Of a stretch of DNA of 64,000 bases, positions 43,408 to 51,896 are shown in pieces. Origin of the DNA: Halopenitus persicus (GTDB lineage Archaea; Halobacteriota; Halobacteria; Halobacteriales; Haloferacaceae); contig NZ_FNPC01000003.1 in assembly GCF_900107205.1 (NCBI RefSeq), forward strand, positions 62,001 to 126,000, in the 5' to 3' direction. The notes under the pieces are model-generated. The model was not told the DNA's origin. It ran no database searches and saw only the letters and a list, made by a program, of their open reading frames with translations. How positions within the stretch are numbered: position 1 is the first letter of the stretch; each line of letters opens with the position of its first letter. The position numbers were made by a program, and so were the translations under genes.

Positions 43408-44076
43408 TCAGACGTCCGCCGCGAGCAACAGCCCGAGATAGGACGTCCGGATCTGGTCGTCCGGGTCCAGCCCGAGTTCGCGTAGCAGCTCGCGTGCGCG
43501 GTCGCGGGCGGCCTCGATCCCGTCGACGGTCTCGACGTCGCGTTCGATCTCGACGAACTCGCCGACGTCGTCGACCCGGTCCAGCGTGAGGGTGTACCCG
43601 TCGATCCGGTAGAACTCGCGGCGTTTCTCGACGGTCGCGGCCGGCGTGTACCCGAGCCCGTCGAGGATCGCCGCCATTTCCTCGCCGTCCGCGACGACCG
43701 TCTCGTGCTCCTCGCGCGTCTTCGAGGCCTCCTCGAGGAGGGGCCCTTTATACGTCACCTTCGTCCGCGACGTCGGAACGTCGTCGATCTCGGTCCCGTT
43801 CCCGTCCCCGTTCTCGATGTCGGTCCCGTCTCCATACTCGTCGGTCCCGTCCCCGTTCTCAGCGTCGGTCCCGTCTCCATCCTCTCCCCCGACGTCGGCG
43901 ATCGGGTGTTCGACGCGGACGCGGAGCGCCTCGTCGGTGGCGGCGAAATCGCGGTCGGGCGCGTCGTAGTAGGTGTCGACCTGCCGGATCGCCTCGAGCC
44001 GGTCGGCGTCGGTCGACGCCAGCCGGTCACGGACGGCGGCGACGTCGGCGGCGACCTTCAGCTCGACCTCGTACAT
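43408..44076 (-). CDS. CYTH-domain protein (class IV adenylate cyclase / triphosphatase family)
   Basis: 222 residues. The signature ExExK is E3-V-E5-L-K7 (MYEVELKV). Further conserved charged strands: DTYYDAPDRDFAATDEALRV, TKVTYKGPLLE and GEFVEIERDVE. The fold hydrolyses inorganic or thiamine triphosphate, or makes cAMP in CyaB members. A repetitive Gly-Asp-Thr-Glu/Asn insertion (GDGTDxENGDG units, about 65-100) sits between two core strands and is absent from typical homologues. Confidence 0.9.
   Translation of the reverse strand: MYEVELKVAADVAAVRDRLASTDADRLEAIRQVDTYYDAPDRDFAATDEALRVRVEHPIADVGGEDGDGTDAENGDGTDEYGDGTDIENGDGNGTEIDDVPTSRTKVTYKGPLLEEASKTREEHETVVADGEEMAAILDGLGYTPAATVEKRREFYRIDGYTLTLDRVDDVGEFVEIERDVETVDGIEAARDRARELLRELGLDPDDQIRTSYLGLLLAADV
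43801..43887 (-). repeat. In-frame repeats encoding GDGTD/ENGDGT units in the CYTH protein
   Basis: ggtcccgt(c/t)(t/c)cc(a/c) blocks recur every 15-27 bp, giving repeated GDGT(D/E) in the protein. Boundaries approximate. Confidence 0.7.
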
Positions 44077-44277
44077 ACGCTTCCCGACGACCCCGCCGAT
44101 GAAAAGGTCGCCGTTCGCGGTCGTCGCTCCGCCGGGTCCGACGCCGCGGACCGCATCCCGATCACCGAAGCATTCGGAGTCTCGGCGCCCGTGCGGGCTG
44201 AATTCCCGTGTTACCGCCGTGCAGGGTCGTGGGGAAGAACCGTGCTCCTTAAGGGTGCAACGGGGGATCGTTGGGGT

Positions 44278-45216
44278 ATGAGTGACCAAGAGCAGGCCGA
44301 CGCGGCCGCGGACGCCAGCGAGGCCGACAGCGAGGAGACCGAGGACGCAGCGACCGGCCTGCAGGACGGCGATTTCGTCCGTATCGCCTACACGATCCGA
44401 ACCGCCGACGACGGCCAGGTCATCGACACGACCGACGAGGACGTCGCCGAGGAGGCCGAGATCGACACCGAGGAGTACGACTTCGAGCCGCGCATCATCG
44501 CGATCGGCGCGGGCCACGTCTTCGCCAGCGTCGAGGACGCGCTCATCGGCGCCGAGGCCGGCGACGAGGGAACCGTCGACGTGCCCGCCGACGAGGCGTT
44601 CGGCGAGTACGACCCCGAGGAGGTCGAGACGGTGAAGGCCGACAAGATCGGCGAGGACGAGCGATACCCCGGCGCCCAGATCCAGATCGACGGTCGCCAG
44701 GGCCGCCTCGAGACGATCATCAGCGGCCGCGCGCGGGTCGACTTCAACCACCCGCTGGCCGGCGAGGACCTGGAGTACGAGTACGAGATCCTCGAGGTCA
44801 TCGAGGATCGCGCCGAAAAGGCCACCGGAATGCTCGGGATGTACCTCCAGGAGGAGCCCGAGGTCCGGATCGAGACGGTCACCGAGACCGAGGAGGTTCC
44901 GGCCGAGGGCGACGACGAGGAGCCCGAAACCGAGGAGGTCGAGAAGGACGTCCTCTACATCGAGGCCTCCCCCGGAATGCAGATGAACCAGCAGTGGATG
45001 TTCCAGAAACAGCAGGTCGCCCAGGACCTGATGGACCGTCTGGACCTCGACCGCGTCGTCATCGAGGAGGTCATCGAGGGCGGCGGAATGGGCGGTCTCG
45101 GCGGTATGATGGGCGGTATGGGCGGCGGCGCCGGCGACATCGAGGACGCCCTCGAGGACGTCGACGTCGACGCCGACGAGCTGGCCGACGAGCTCGAGGA
45201 CCTCGACGAGGAGTAA
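44278..45216 (+). CDS. FKBP-type peptidyl-prolyl cis-trans isomerase (SlyD-like, extended)
   Basis: 312 residues. An acidic N-terminal tail of about 27 residues, then FKBP core: LQDGDFVRIAYTIRTADDGQ, the IF-domain insertion, and FNHPLAGEDLEYEYEILEV, the classical FKBP/SlyD closing strand. The C-terminal half (about 190-312) is an archaeal extension ending in GGGMGGLGGMMGGMGGG and an acidic tail. It speeds proline isomerisation and acts as a chaperone. TATA-like ccttaaggg about 27 nt before the ATG. Confidence 0.92.
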   Translation: MSDQEQADAAADASEADSEETEDAATGLQDGDFVRIAYTIRTADDGQVIDTTDEDVAEEAEIDTEEYDFEPRIIAIGAGHVFASVEDALIGAEAGDEGTVDVPADEAFGEYDPEEVETVKADKIGEDERYPGAQIQIDGRQGRLETIISGRARVDFNHPLAGEDLEYEYEILEVIEDRAEKATGMLGMYLQEEPEVRIETVTETEEVPAEGDDEEPETEEVEKDVLYIEASPGMQMNQQWMFQKQQVAQDLMDRLDLDRVVIEEVIEGGGMGGLGGMMGGMGGGAGDIEDALEDVDVDADELADELEDLDEE

Positions 45217-45356
45217 TCGGCCCCCGGCCAGCCGGCCACGCGTTGCGTTCGCCGGTTGCTGGCCGCGTTCGCCGACCGATCGTGCGTTCGTCGACGGGGA
45301 ATGGATCCACGCGTCGAACCGACATCTTTTGAGTGGTCGCGCGCACAGCCACGCGT

Positions 45357-45617
45357 ATGAACCTCGAGGACGCCCGCGAGGACGTGATCGTGGCGGCCGC
45401 CGCCGCGGTCTCGACCGTCGCGGTCGCGGTGATCGGCCGGGTGGTTCCGGCCGCCGATCCCGGGACGGTCCCCTCGCTCGCACCGATCGGGGTGTACCTG
45501 CTGTACCTGTTCACGCGGAAGGGCGGCCCCTACACCGCCCTCGACACCGTTCGCAACTGGAGCCTGCTCGCGGTCGTGAGCGCGCTCGTGGCGCTTGGAT
45601 ACGGGATCCTCGGATGA
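45357..45617 (+). CDS. Small membrane protein, three hydrophobic segments
   Basis: 86 residues from ATG 45357. Hydrophobic helices at about 9-28 (VIVAAAAAVSTVAVAVIG), 42-53 (LAPIGVYLLYLF) and 68-85 (WSLLAVVSALVALGYGIL). Not recognised. It ends 10 nt before the CaCA exchanger start and is probably co-transcribed with it, so a role alongside the transporter is possible. Confidence 0.78.
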   Translation: MNLEDAREDVIVAAAAAVSTVAVAVIGRVVPAADPGTVPSLAPIGVYLLYLFTRKGGPYTALDTVRNWSLLAVVSALVALGYGILG

Positions 45618-45627
45618 CGTTTGGACT

Positions 45628-46695
45628 ATGGGCGCGGGAACGATGCCGATGATGCCGATGACGCTTGGCGGCCTCCTTCCCGCGACGCCGGCCGCCGACG
45701 TCGCGGTGATCGCGGTCGCGACCGCGGTCGTCTGGGTCGCCAGCGGCTGGCTCGAGGAGGCGGCGGAGGCGCTCTCGGCTCACTACGGCCTGCCGGCCGT
45801 CGTCCAGGGGTCGATCGTGGTGGCGGTCGGCTCGAGCTTTCCGGAGTTCGCGAGCGTCGTGGTGACCGCCTTCGCCGGCGTCTTCGAGATGGGCGTCGGA
45901 GCGATCGTCGGGTCGGCCATCTTCAACGTGCTCGTGATCCCGGCGCTGTCGTCGCTCGCGACCGACGCGGACCTGGATACGAACCGGGCGATCGTCTACA
46001 AGGAGGCGCAGTTCTACATGATCGCCATCTCCACGCTCGTCGTGACCTTTGCGCTTGCAGTGATCTACGTGCCCGTTCCGGACGCCCCGTCGCTCATCGG
46101 CGAGATCACCCGGCCGCTGGCGGCGATCCCGCTCGGCCTCTACGCCCTGTACCTGTTCATTCAGTGGCAGGACGTCGGCGACCACGATGCCGGGGACCGG
46201 CCGACCGGGATCGCGGTCGGTCGCGAGTGGGTACGCCTTGCCGGCGGCCTTCTGGGGATCCTGATCGCCGTCGAGGCGCTCGTCGGCGGCGTCGAGTCGC
46301 TCTCGACGACCTTCGGCATCCCGGAGTTTCTCGCCGGCGTGACGATCGTCGCGGCTGCGACGAGCCTTCCGGACGCGCTCGTGAGCATCCGATCCGCGAC
46401 GGACGAAAAGGGGATCACCAGCCTCGGAAACGTCCTCGGGTCCAACACGTTCGACCTCCTCGTCGCGATTCCGGTCGGCGTCCTGCTCATCGGTAACGTC
46501 CCCGTCAACTTCGCCGTCGCCGCCCCGCTGTTCGGCGTGTTGACGCTCGCGACGGTGGTCTTGTTCGCGTTCCTCCGGACCGGGCTCACGCTGACGGCGG
46601 TCGAGTCCTACGCGCTGCTTGCGGCCTACACGCTGTTCATCGCGTGGATGGCGGCCGAAACGATCGGCGTCACCGGGTACATTCACGGCGTTTGA
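45628..46695 (+). CDS. Sodium/calcium exchanger family (CaCA) transporter
   Basis: 355 residues, about ten transmembrane helices in two inverted halves. Alpha-1 repeat: GSSFPEFASVVVTA...GAIVGSAIFNVLVIP (about 75-110). Alpha-2 repeat: AATSLPDALVSI...LGNVLGSNTFDLLVA (about 245-285). The acidic Glu in alpha-1 and Asp in alpha-2 bind the cation. It exports Ca2+ (or K+) in exchange for Na+ or H+ in homologues. ATG 45628 is used; 45643 is a possible alternative. Confidence 0.93.
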   Translation: MGAGTMPMMPMTLGGLLPATPAADVAVIAVATAVVWVASGWLEEAAEALSAHYGLPAVVQGSIVVAVGSSFPEFASVVVTAFAGVFEMGVGAIVGSAIFNVLVIPALSSLATDADLDTNRAIVYKEAQFYMIAISTLVVTFALAVIYVPVPDAPSLIGEITRPLAAIPLGLYALYLFIQWQDVGDHDAGDRPTGIAVGREWVRLAGGLLGILIAVEALVGGVESLSTTFGIPEFLAGVTIVAAATSLPDALVSIRSATDEKGITSLGNVLGSNTFDLLVAIPVGVLLIGNVPVNFAVAAPLFGVLTLATVVLFAFLRTGLTLTAVESYALLAAYTLFIAWMAAETIGVTGYIHGV

Positions 46696-46746
46696 GGACC
46701 GACGGGCACCGAGGCCGGCTCCGGCTCGCCGGACCGGCCGGACGCC

Positions 46747-47376
46747 CTAGGCGATGTCGCGGCTCGTGTCGATGGTGACCGACTCCGCGAGCTTGAGCTT
46801 CACCGGCTCCTCGAGGGCGGCCCCGCCGCGGAACTTCGGCACGGCGAGGCGGTTGATGACCTCGTTGGCGGTGACCTCGGTGTGGAGGTCGAAGACGACG
46901 TCCGCGACGTGCTCGGTGAGATCGCGGTTCGCCGGGACGTCCCGTCCCTTCATCGCGTGAAGCACCGCGACGCTGCCCGTGTTGGTCATATGGGTCTGGA
47001 GGGTGTTGAGGAACCGTCGGTAACGGGCGGTCTCGTGGCGTTCGAGGGGGTCGACGGCGTCGACGATGAGGTTCGCCTCCTCCGGGAGCGTCGCGATCAG
47101 GTCGTTGGCGTGATCGAGATCGAGGGCGGTGTCCCCGCCGATGTCCCGGATCGTCGGGTCGCCGACGCGCGTCGTGGACCGGTCGAGCCCGTCCCGGACG
47201 GCCTCCTCCGACCGGATGGTCGTGAGGTACAGGGTGCCGCGGGCGGCCGTGAGCTCGTAGAGGAACAGCTCGACCTGGCTCGCCGGCGACGCGGTCAGCG
47301 CGACGATGCTGCCGCTCGGAATGCCGCCGCCGAGTTGGCGATCGAGGACCGAGATCCCGGTCGGAAGCCGCGCCAT
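46747..47376 (-). CDS. KaiC/RadA-like protein lacking an intact P-loop
   Basis: 209 residues. The opening ARLPTGISVLDRQLGGGIPS is the classic KaiC/RadA-type entry, but where GxxGxGK(S/T) should follow it reads ALTASPASQVELFLYEL, so the ATP-binding lysine and Ser/Thr are absent. The Walker B-like strand NLIVDAVDPLE (about 97-107) remains, and the rest follows the fold (VAVLHAMKG). Probably a non-ATPase structural or regulatory relative. It is 31 nt downstream of a MinD-like gene, and they are likely partners. Confidence 0.8.
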   Translation of the reverse strand: MARLPTGISVLDRQLGGGIPSGSIVALTASPASQVELFLYELTAARGTLYLTTIRSEEAVRDGLDRSTTRVGDPTIRDIGGDTALDLDHANDLIATLPEEANLIVDAVDPLERHETARYRRFLNTLQTHMTNTGSVAVLHAMKGRDVPANRDLTEHVADVVFDLHTEVTANEVINRLAVPKFRGGAALEEPVKLKLAESVTIDTSRDIA

Positions 47377-47407
47377 AGGCGTCCCCACGTGGTCCAGGGT
47401 TAATTCT

Positions 47408-48295
47408 CTATCGGGGATACGACCAGTTCGCCGGGTCGACGTCAGCCGTGCGTCGGTCGGACGTCGTTCGATCCGGTTCCGGCGTCCGCCGGCCGCGCTT
47501 CGGGGTCGACGTTGCTCGGTCGCGCTCCGGGGTCGACGTTTCTCGGTCGCGCTCCGGGGTCGACATCGTCCCGCTCGCGGATCCCGCAGCCGTTCCATCG
47601 CCCCCGAGCGACCGCCGGAGCGCCGCGGCGACGTCCCGGTAGGCGGACCGCACGCGGGAGTCGGACACGACCGGCGGACGCACGGCCGGGACGGTTCCGA
47701 GAGCGGGGGCCGACAGGAACGCGGAGACGCCCTCGGGAACGGTTTCGGCCCGCGTCACGACGACGCCGACCGGCTTGGCGTCGAGCTCCCGCGCCATCGC
47801 CGCGGTCTTGGCCGTGTCGCGGAGCGCCGGCGGGGAGAGCGTCGTCACGAGCAGGGTTCGGTCCGCCACCGACAGCGGCGCGGCCGCGTCGGGGCCGGCT
47901 CCGGACGGGCAGTCGACCAGCGTCGCCGCGACCGACTCGCCGTCCGGCTCACGGAACCGGCCGAGGTGACAACGTCGGTCCGCGTCGGCGGGCTCGGTCG
48001 GCGGCGGGACGACTCGAACGTCGCCGTCGGTCCGATGGCCAACCGTCGCAGTGAGGTTCGACGCCTCTCGAGGCGGGCGTGACGTTTCCCGTGATGGTTG
48101 TGGCGTTCGTCGAGGCGGGTGTGACGCTTGTCGGGACGGTCGTGGCGGCTCCCGTGGCGTTCCGGCGAGCCCGTGGAGGTTGGGGAGGTCCCAGTCGCCC
48201 TCGACCGCGCGGACCGTCCCGGGAAGCGCCCGCGCGAGCCCGAGGGTGGTCGTCGTCTTCCCACACCCGCCCTTCCCGCCGGCGACCGCGATCAT
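47408..48295 (-). CDS. MinD/ParA-like P-loop ATPase with repetitive insertions
   Basis: 295 residues. The deviant Walker A MIAVAGGKGGCGKTTTTLGL is at 1-20; the second lysine-type K8 is the ParA/MinD hallmark. Later blocks: EGDWDLPNLHGL, ATLVDCPSGAGPDAAAPLSV and PVGVVVTRAE. A Pro/Ser/Arg-rich insertion (about 50-80) and a C-terminal tail of TSTPERDRA-type repeats interrupt or extend the fold. It may position a partner at the membrane or chromosome. The next gene in the operon is the P-loop-less KaiC-like protein. Confidence 0.85.
   Translation of the reverse strand: MIAVAGGKGGCGKTTTTLGLARALPGTVRAVEGDWDLPNLHGLAGTPREPPRPSRQASHPPRRTPQPSRETSRPPREASNLTATVGHRTDGDVRVVPPPTEPADADRRCHLGRFREPDGESVAATLVDCPSGAGPDAAAPLSVADRTLLVTTLSPPALRDTAKTAAMARELDAKPVGVVVTRAETVPEGVSAFLSAPALGTVPAVRPPVVSDSRVRSAYRDVAAALRRSLGGDGTAAGSASGTMSTPERDRETSTPERDRATSTPKRGRRTPEPDRTTSDRRTADVDPANWSYPR
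47494..47574 (-). repeat. Three 27-bp in-frame repeats in the MinD-like gene
   Basis: cgcgctccggggtcgacgtt-type units start at 47494, 47521 and 47548. They encode (T)STPERDR(A/E) repeats of the C-terminal tail. Confidence 0.85.
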
Positions 48296-48357
48296 ACGGC
48301 GGACTGGCTCGGCATCGGATAAGAACGTGGGGTCGAAACGGGGCACGGATCCCCGCA

Positions 48358-48471
48358 GGATCGCGGAGTCAACGTGGGATCGCGGAGTCAACGTAGGATC
48401 GCGGAGTCAACGTAGGATCGCGGAGTCAACGTAGGATCGCGGAATCGATGCAGGATCGCGGAGTCGATGCG
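48358..48471. repeat. Six tandem 19-bp repeats between ylbF and the MinD-like gene
   Basis: ggatcgcggagtcaacgta at 48358, 48377, 48396 and 48415 (three-four near-identical), then two variants at 48434 and 48453 (ggatcgcgga(a/g)tcgatgc). The array lies 22 nt past the YlbF stop and about 60 nt upstream of the MinD-like start. Confidence 0.92.
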
Positions 48472-48492
48472 GGAGCGTCGGGGCCTCGCGAG

Positions 48493-48867
48493 CTAGTCGT
48501 GACAGCAGCCGCCGGCCTCGCCGCCGAAGTCGACCGAGAGCGGCTCCGAGATCGCTTGGTTGACGGCTTCGAGCCGGTCGGTCAACTCCTCCTGTGCGTC
48601 GAGGTACTCGGCCATCTTCGGCATCGAGTGGAGTTCCTCCTGGACGCGCTGGACCTCGTTGAGGCCGGTTTGGGTCGCCTGGCCGGTCTGTTGGGCCGCC
48701 ATAAACTCCTGTCGGAGTCCCTCGAACTCGTCGATCTTCTCCTGGACCGCGTCGTCGTTCTCGACCGCCGTTCGGGCCTCCTCGAACCGTTCGTACTCGG
48801 GGAGCTGGGTGATCCGGTCGCCGAGCTGTCGGCCGAGGTCCTCGACGGTGATCGCTTCGGCACTCAT
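48493..48867 (-). CDS. YlbF-family protein with C-terminal Cys-Cys motif
   Basis: 124 residues from ATG 48865-48867. Almost all helical: LGDRITQLPEYERFEEARTA, then VQEKIDEFEGLRQEFMAAQQ, and LHSMPKMAEYLDAQEEL, as in YlbF/YmcA proteins. In Bacillus these bind RNase Y and carry a [4Fe-4S] cluster. Here the C-terminus ends GGEAGGCCHD, adding two adjacent cysteines and a histidine able to bind metal. Role in haloarchaea unknown. Confidence 0.85.
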   Translation of the reverse strand: MSAEAITVEDLGRQLGDRITQLPEYERFEEARTAVENDDAVQEKIDEFEGLRQEFMAAQQTGQATQTGLNEVQRVQEELHSMPKMAEYLDAQEELTDRLEAVNQAISEPLSVDFGGEAGGCCHD

Positions 48868-48951
48868 ATTCCGGCGTTGGTGGCGCGACGGTTTCAACCT
48901 GCCGGATGCGGGGATCCGGTCTCGAACGCGGGGTTCGGGACCCGGACCGTC

Positions 48952-49602
48952 TCACCGATGTGCGTCGACGAACGCGACCACGTCGGCCAGTTCGTCGGGG
49001 CCGACGCCGTGGCCGACCGGGTACGTCTCGTAGGTGACGTCGGCGCCGAGCTCCTCGAACCGCTCGGCGGCCCCCTGCACGCGCTCGGCCGGGATGACGC
49101 GGTCGCCCGTACCCCCGCCGATGAAGACCGGTTTGTCCACGATCCCCTCCGGAGCCAGGTCGGTGTGGGAGTCGGGAAGGTAGCCGTGCAGCCCGACGAC
49201 CCACGCGAACGTCTCTGGCGACTCGAGTACCAGGCTCAGACTCGTGATCGCGCCCTGACTGAACCCGAGCAGTCCCAGTCCGTCCGGGTCGAGCTCGTAG
49301 GCGTCGACCGCCGCCGCGACGCTCTCGGCGACCAGATCGAGGCTCCGCCGGAAATCCTCCGGATCCGGCTGGCTCTGATGGAGCCCGCCGCCGGAGAGGT
49401 CGAGCTCGTACCACGTGTACCCGCCCTGAAGCGGGTCGGGAGCGCGGAGGCTGACGACGTGGACGTCGTTCCCGAGCTCGTTCGCGATCGGCAGGAGGTC
49501 ACGTTCGTCGGCGCCGCGTCCGTGGAGGACGAAGACGGCCGGCTTTCCGGCCGGGTCATCATCGGGCGCGACGTGGACGTGCTCGAGCGGGATCTCGCTC
49601 AT
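48952..49602 (-). CDS. Carboxylesterase/phospholipase-type alpha/beta hydrolase
   Basis: 216 residues. Oxyanion region FVLHGRGADERDLLPIA (about 24-40); nucleophile elbow GFSQG with Ser115; acid D in GTGDRVIP (about 170) and histidine in VGHGVG near 200 complete the triad. This is the acyl-protein thioesterase/lysophospholipase-like (YpfH) family. Substrate unknown, probably short-chain esters. Start at ATG 49600-49602. Confidence 0.92.
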   Translation of the reverse strand: MSEIPLEHVHVAPDDDPAGKPAVFVLHGRGADERDLLPIANELGNDVHVVSLRAPDPLQGGYTWYELDLSGGGLHQSQPDPEDFRRSLDLVAESVAAAVDAYELDPDGLGLLGFSQGAITSLSLVLESPETFAWVVGLHGYLPDSHTDLAPEGIVDKPVFIGGGTGDRVIPAERVQGAAERFEELGADVTYETYPVGHGVGPDELADVVAFVDAHR

Positions 49603-49744
49603 ACTCCCCGTTCGATCGCCGTCGGGATGTGCGTATCGGCTCAAGGCGTCTCCTCGCGGACCGCCGCCGGTTCCGTGTGGATAGACCGCACGGGCTGGCG
49701 GCCCGAACGGGCGATTTAACCGTCGTGGACGGTATCGTTCGTGT

Positions 49745-50788
49745 ATGAGCGGCGGGTCAACGGAGGGCGATCTCACGCGGACGGGGATGGCTCTCAAACA
49801 CGACCGGGAGTGGGACTACGAGCTGGAGCGCGTGATCGACGCGATCGAGGAGCGGGACGCCTCGACCGTCGGATTGCAGTTCCCCGAGGGACTCAAGCGA
49901 CGCGGCCCGAAGGTCGCGGACGACCTTCGCGAGCGCGCGCCGGAGGACGTCACGTTCATGCTCTCCGGGCAACCCTGCTACGGCGCCTGCGATCTCGACA
50001 CCTACCTGATGCGGCGAACGGACGTCTTCGTCCACTTCGGACACACGCCGATGAAGGAGTCCGACAAGATCATCTACGTGCCCCTCTTCTCGAACGTCGA
50101 CCCGTTCCCGATCATGGAGGAGTCGCTCGACGAGCTCGCCGACCCCGAGGCGGACCCGGACGTCGGGCTCGTCACGACCGCCCAGCACATGAACCGGTTC
50201 GACGAGATGACCGAGTGGCTCGAGGAGCGCGGCTACGAGGTCCACACGCGCCGCGGCGACGACCGGCTCACCAAGGAGGGGCAGGTGCTCGGCTGCAACT
50301 ACGCCTCGGCCGACATCGACGCCGACCAGGTGCTGTACGTCGGCGGCGGGAAGTTCCATCCCGTCGGGCTGGCGATGGAACACCCGGACAAGACCGTCGT
50401 CATCGCCGACCCGGTCAACAACGTCGTGACGATCGCCGACCACGAGAAGTTCCTCAAACAGCGGTACGGCGCGGTCCACCGGGCGATGGACGCGGAGACG
50501 TGGGGCGTCATCTTCTGTACGAAGATCGGACAGGGCCGCTGGGAGCAGGCCGAGGAGATCCTCGAGAACAACGACGACGCCTACCTCATCACGATGGACG
50601 AGGTCACCCCGGACCGGCTCCGGAACTTCGACATGGACGCGTTCGTCAACACGGGCTGTCCCCGGATCACGACCGACGACGGCCCGCAGTTCCACAAGCC
50701 GATGCTGACTCCCGGCGAGTACGAGGCCGCCGTCGGTCAGCGTCCGCTCGATGAGATCGAGTTCGACACGTTCCACGGCACCTGGTGA
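49745..50788 (+). CDS. dph2: Diphthamide biosynthesis enzyme Dph2
   Basis: 347 residues. The radical-SAM-like (non-canonical) [4Fe-4S] enzyme that transfers an aminocarboxypropyl group from SAM to the histidine of elongation factor 2. The three cluster cysteines are expected at QPCYGACD (C78 or C82), LGCNYAS (about 183) and NTGCPRI (about 304). Extended motifs PEGLKRRGPKVADDLRERA and FGHTPM fit. TATA-like gatttaacc is 27 nt before the ATG. Confidence 0.95.
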   Translation: MSGGSTEGDLTRTGMALKHDREWDYELERVIDAIEERDASTVGLQFPEGLKRRGPKVADDLRERAPEDVTFMLSGQPCYGACDLDTYLMRRTDVFVHFGHTPMKESDKIIYVPLFSNVDPFPIMEESLDELADPEADPDVGLVTTAQHMNRFDEMTEWLEERGYEVHTRRGDDRLTKEGQVLGCNYASADIDADQVLYVGGGKFHPVGLAMEHPDKTVVIADPVNNVVTIADHEKFLKQRYGAVHRAMDAETWGVIFCTKIGQGRWEQAEEILENNDDAYLITMDEVTPDRLRNFDMDAFVNTGCPRITTDDGPQFHKPMLTPGEYEAAVGQRPLDEIEFDTFHGTW

Positions 50789-50883
50789 CCGCTGCACCGA
50801 GGGACGCTTTTCACCCGGAACGGATCGCTCCGCCACATCGACCAGCAGCGCCGATTCTCAGCTCCGATCGTCAGCTCTAGTGG

Positions 50884-51363
50884 TCAACTCCGATCGTCAC
50901 CGGCCGCCGCCTCGACGGCCGCGACCGCTTCACTTGGCGTGGCGACCGGCTCGAAGCGTTCGAACGCCTCGATCCCGTCGAGATCGTGCGTTCCGAGCCC
51001 GGCGATCGGCCGATCGTAGACCCCTGCCAGTCCGATCTCCGAGAGCGTTCCGGCGCCGCCCGCCAGCGCGATCACGGCGTCGCCGTTCTGTATCACGAGC
51101 GCGTTCCGCGCGTGGCCGAGTCCGGTCGCGATCGGAACCGTGACGAAGCGGTTCGCTGCCGCCCGCCGGTCACCGGGAAGGATCCCGATCGTGTCGGCCG
51201 GATCGTCGGCGGTTCGGGCGCCGCGACAGACGGCGGCCATCGTGCCGCCGAGGCCGCCACAGACGACGGTGTGGCCCCGGTCGGCCAGTTCGCTGCCGAC
51301 CGCCTCCGCGATCCCTGTTTCCGTGTCGCTGATCGAACTCCCGCCGATGACGCTGACGCGCAT
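50884..51363 (-). CDS. TIGR00725/LOG-like Rossmann protein
   Basis: 159 residues. Begins MRVSVIGGSSISDTETGIAE; conserved GGLGGTMAAVCRGA (about 37-50) and AGGAGTLSEIGLAG (about 101-114), the counterpart of the PGGxGTxxE motif of LOG/lysine-decarboxylase-like and molybdenum-cofactor carrier proteins. Binds a nucleotide or phosphoribosyl group; activity unknown for this subfamily. Confidence 0.88.
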   Translation of the reverse strand: MRVSVIGGSSISDTETGIAEAVGSELADRGHTVVCGGLGGTMAAVCRGARTADDPADTIGILPGDRRAAANRFVTVPIATGLGHARNALVIQNGDAVIALAGGAGTLSEIGLAGVYDRPIAGLGTHDLDGIEAFERFEPVATPSEAVAAVEAAAGDDRS

Positions 51364-51409
51364 ACTGGCCCCTTTCCGGAGTCCAAGTTAGAGGGATCGA
51401 TTCGCTGCG

Positions 51410-51775
51410 TCAGCTCTCGTCGGCGCCGTTCGCGGACCCGTCGTCGCCCGTTTCTTCGTCGGCCGTACCGTCCTCGTCGTCCTCGCTGGCTGCGTTGTCC
51501 TCATCGCCCTCCGTCTCGTCGCCCGATTCGGCCTCGGTGATGTGCGCGTCGGTGCTGACCGCCTCGAGGTCGACGCCGACTTCCTCGGCGACCGCGTCGA
51601 GGACCGCGCGCTGTTCGGCCATCTCGGTCTCGAGCTGCCGGACCCGGTCGCCGGTCTCGGTGACCGTCTCCTGTGTCTTTTCGACCTCCTCGCGCAGCTC
51701 GTTGAGTCGTTGATATGTCTGTTCGGCCTTCTCCGCGATCGCCTGGACCTTCTTGGCCGTGCCGCCGAGTCCCAT
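51410..51775 (-). CDS. Coiled-coil haloarchaeal protein with acidic tail (DUF5798-like)
   Basis: 121 residues. Starts MGLGGTAKKVQAIAEKAEQT, then a coiled coil to about residue 66 (NELREEVEKTQETVTETGDR), a short EEVGVDLEAVSTDA segment, and a very acidic, disordered C-terminal 45 residues. I associate it from memory with DUF5798. No catalytic motif. Likely scaffold or nucleoid/ribosome-associated (inference). Confidence 0.75.
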   Translation of the reverse strand: MGLGGTAKKVQAIAEKAEQTYQRLNELREEVEKTQETVTETGDRVRQLETEMAEQRAVLDAVAEEVGVDLEAVSTDAHITEAESGDETEGDEDNAASEDDEDGTADEETGDDGSANGADES

Positions 51776-51896
51776 ACGCTTCGATACGACCGGAGGTATG
51801 TGTGCGTTTCCGTTCGCGGGCCGACCACCCCTGCAACGACCGCGAAGGCGATCCGCCGTCGTCCACGATCCGAGCGACTCCCGTCTCCCGTTTCGG

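Noticed and set aside
48358-48471. Possible CRISPR array
   Set aside because: Units are contiguous with no spacers, only 19 bp long, and there are no cas genes nearby. It is a simple tandem repeat.
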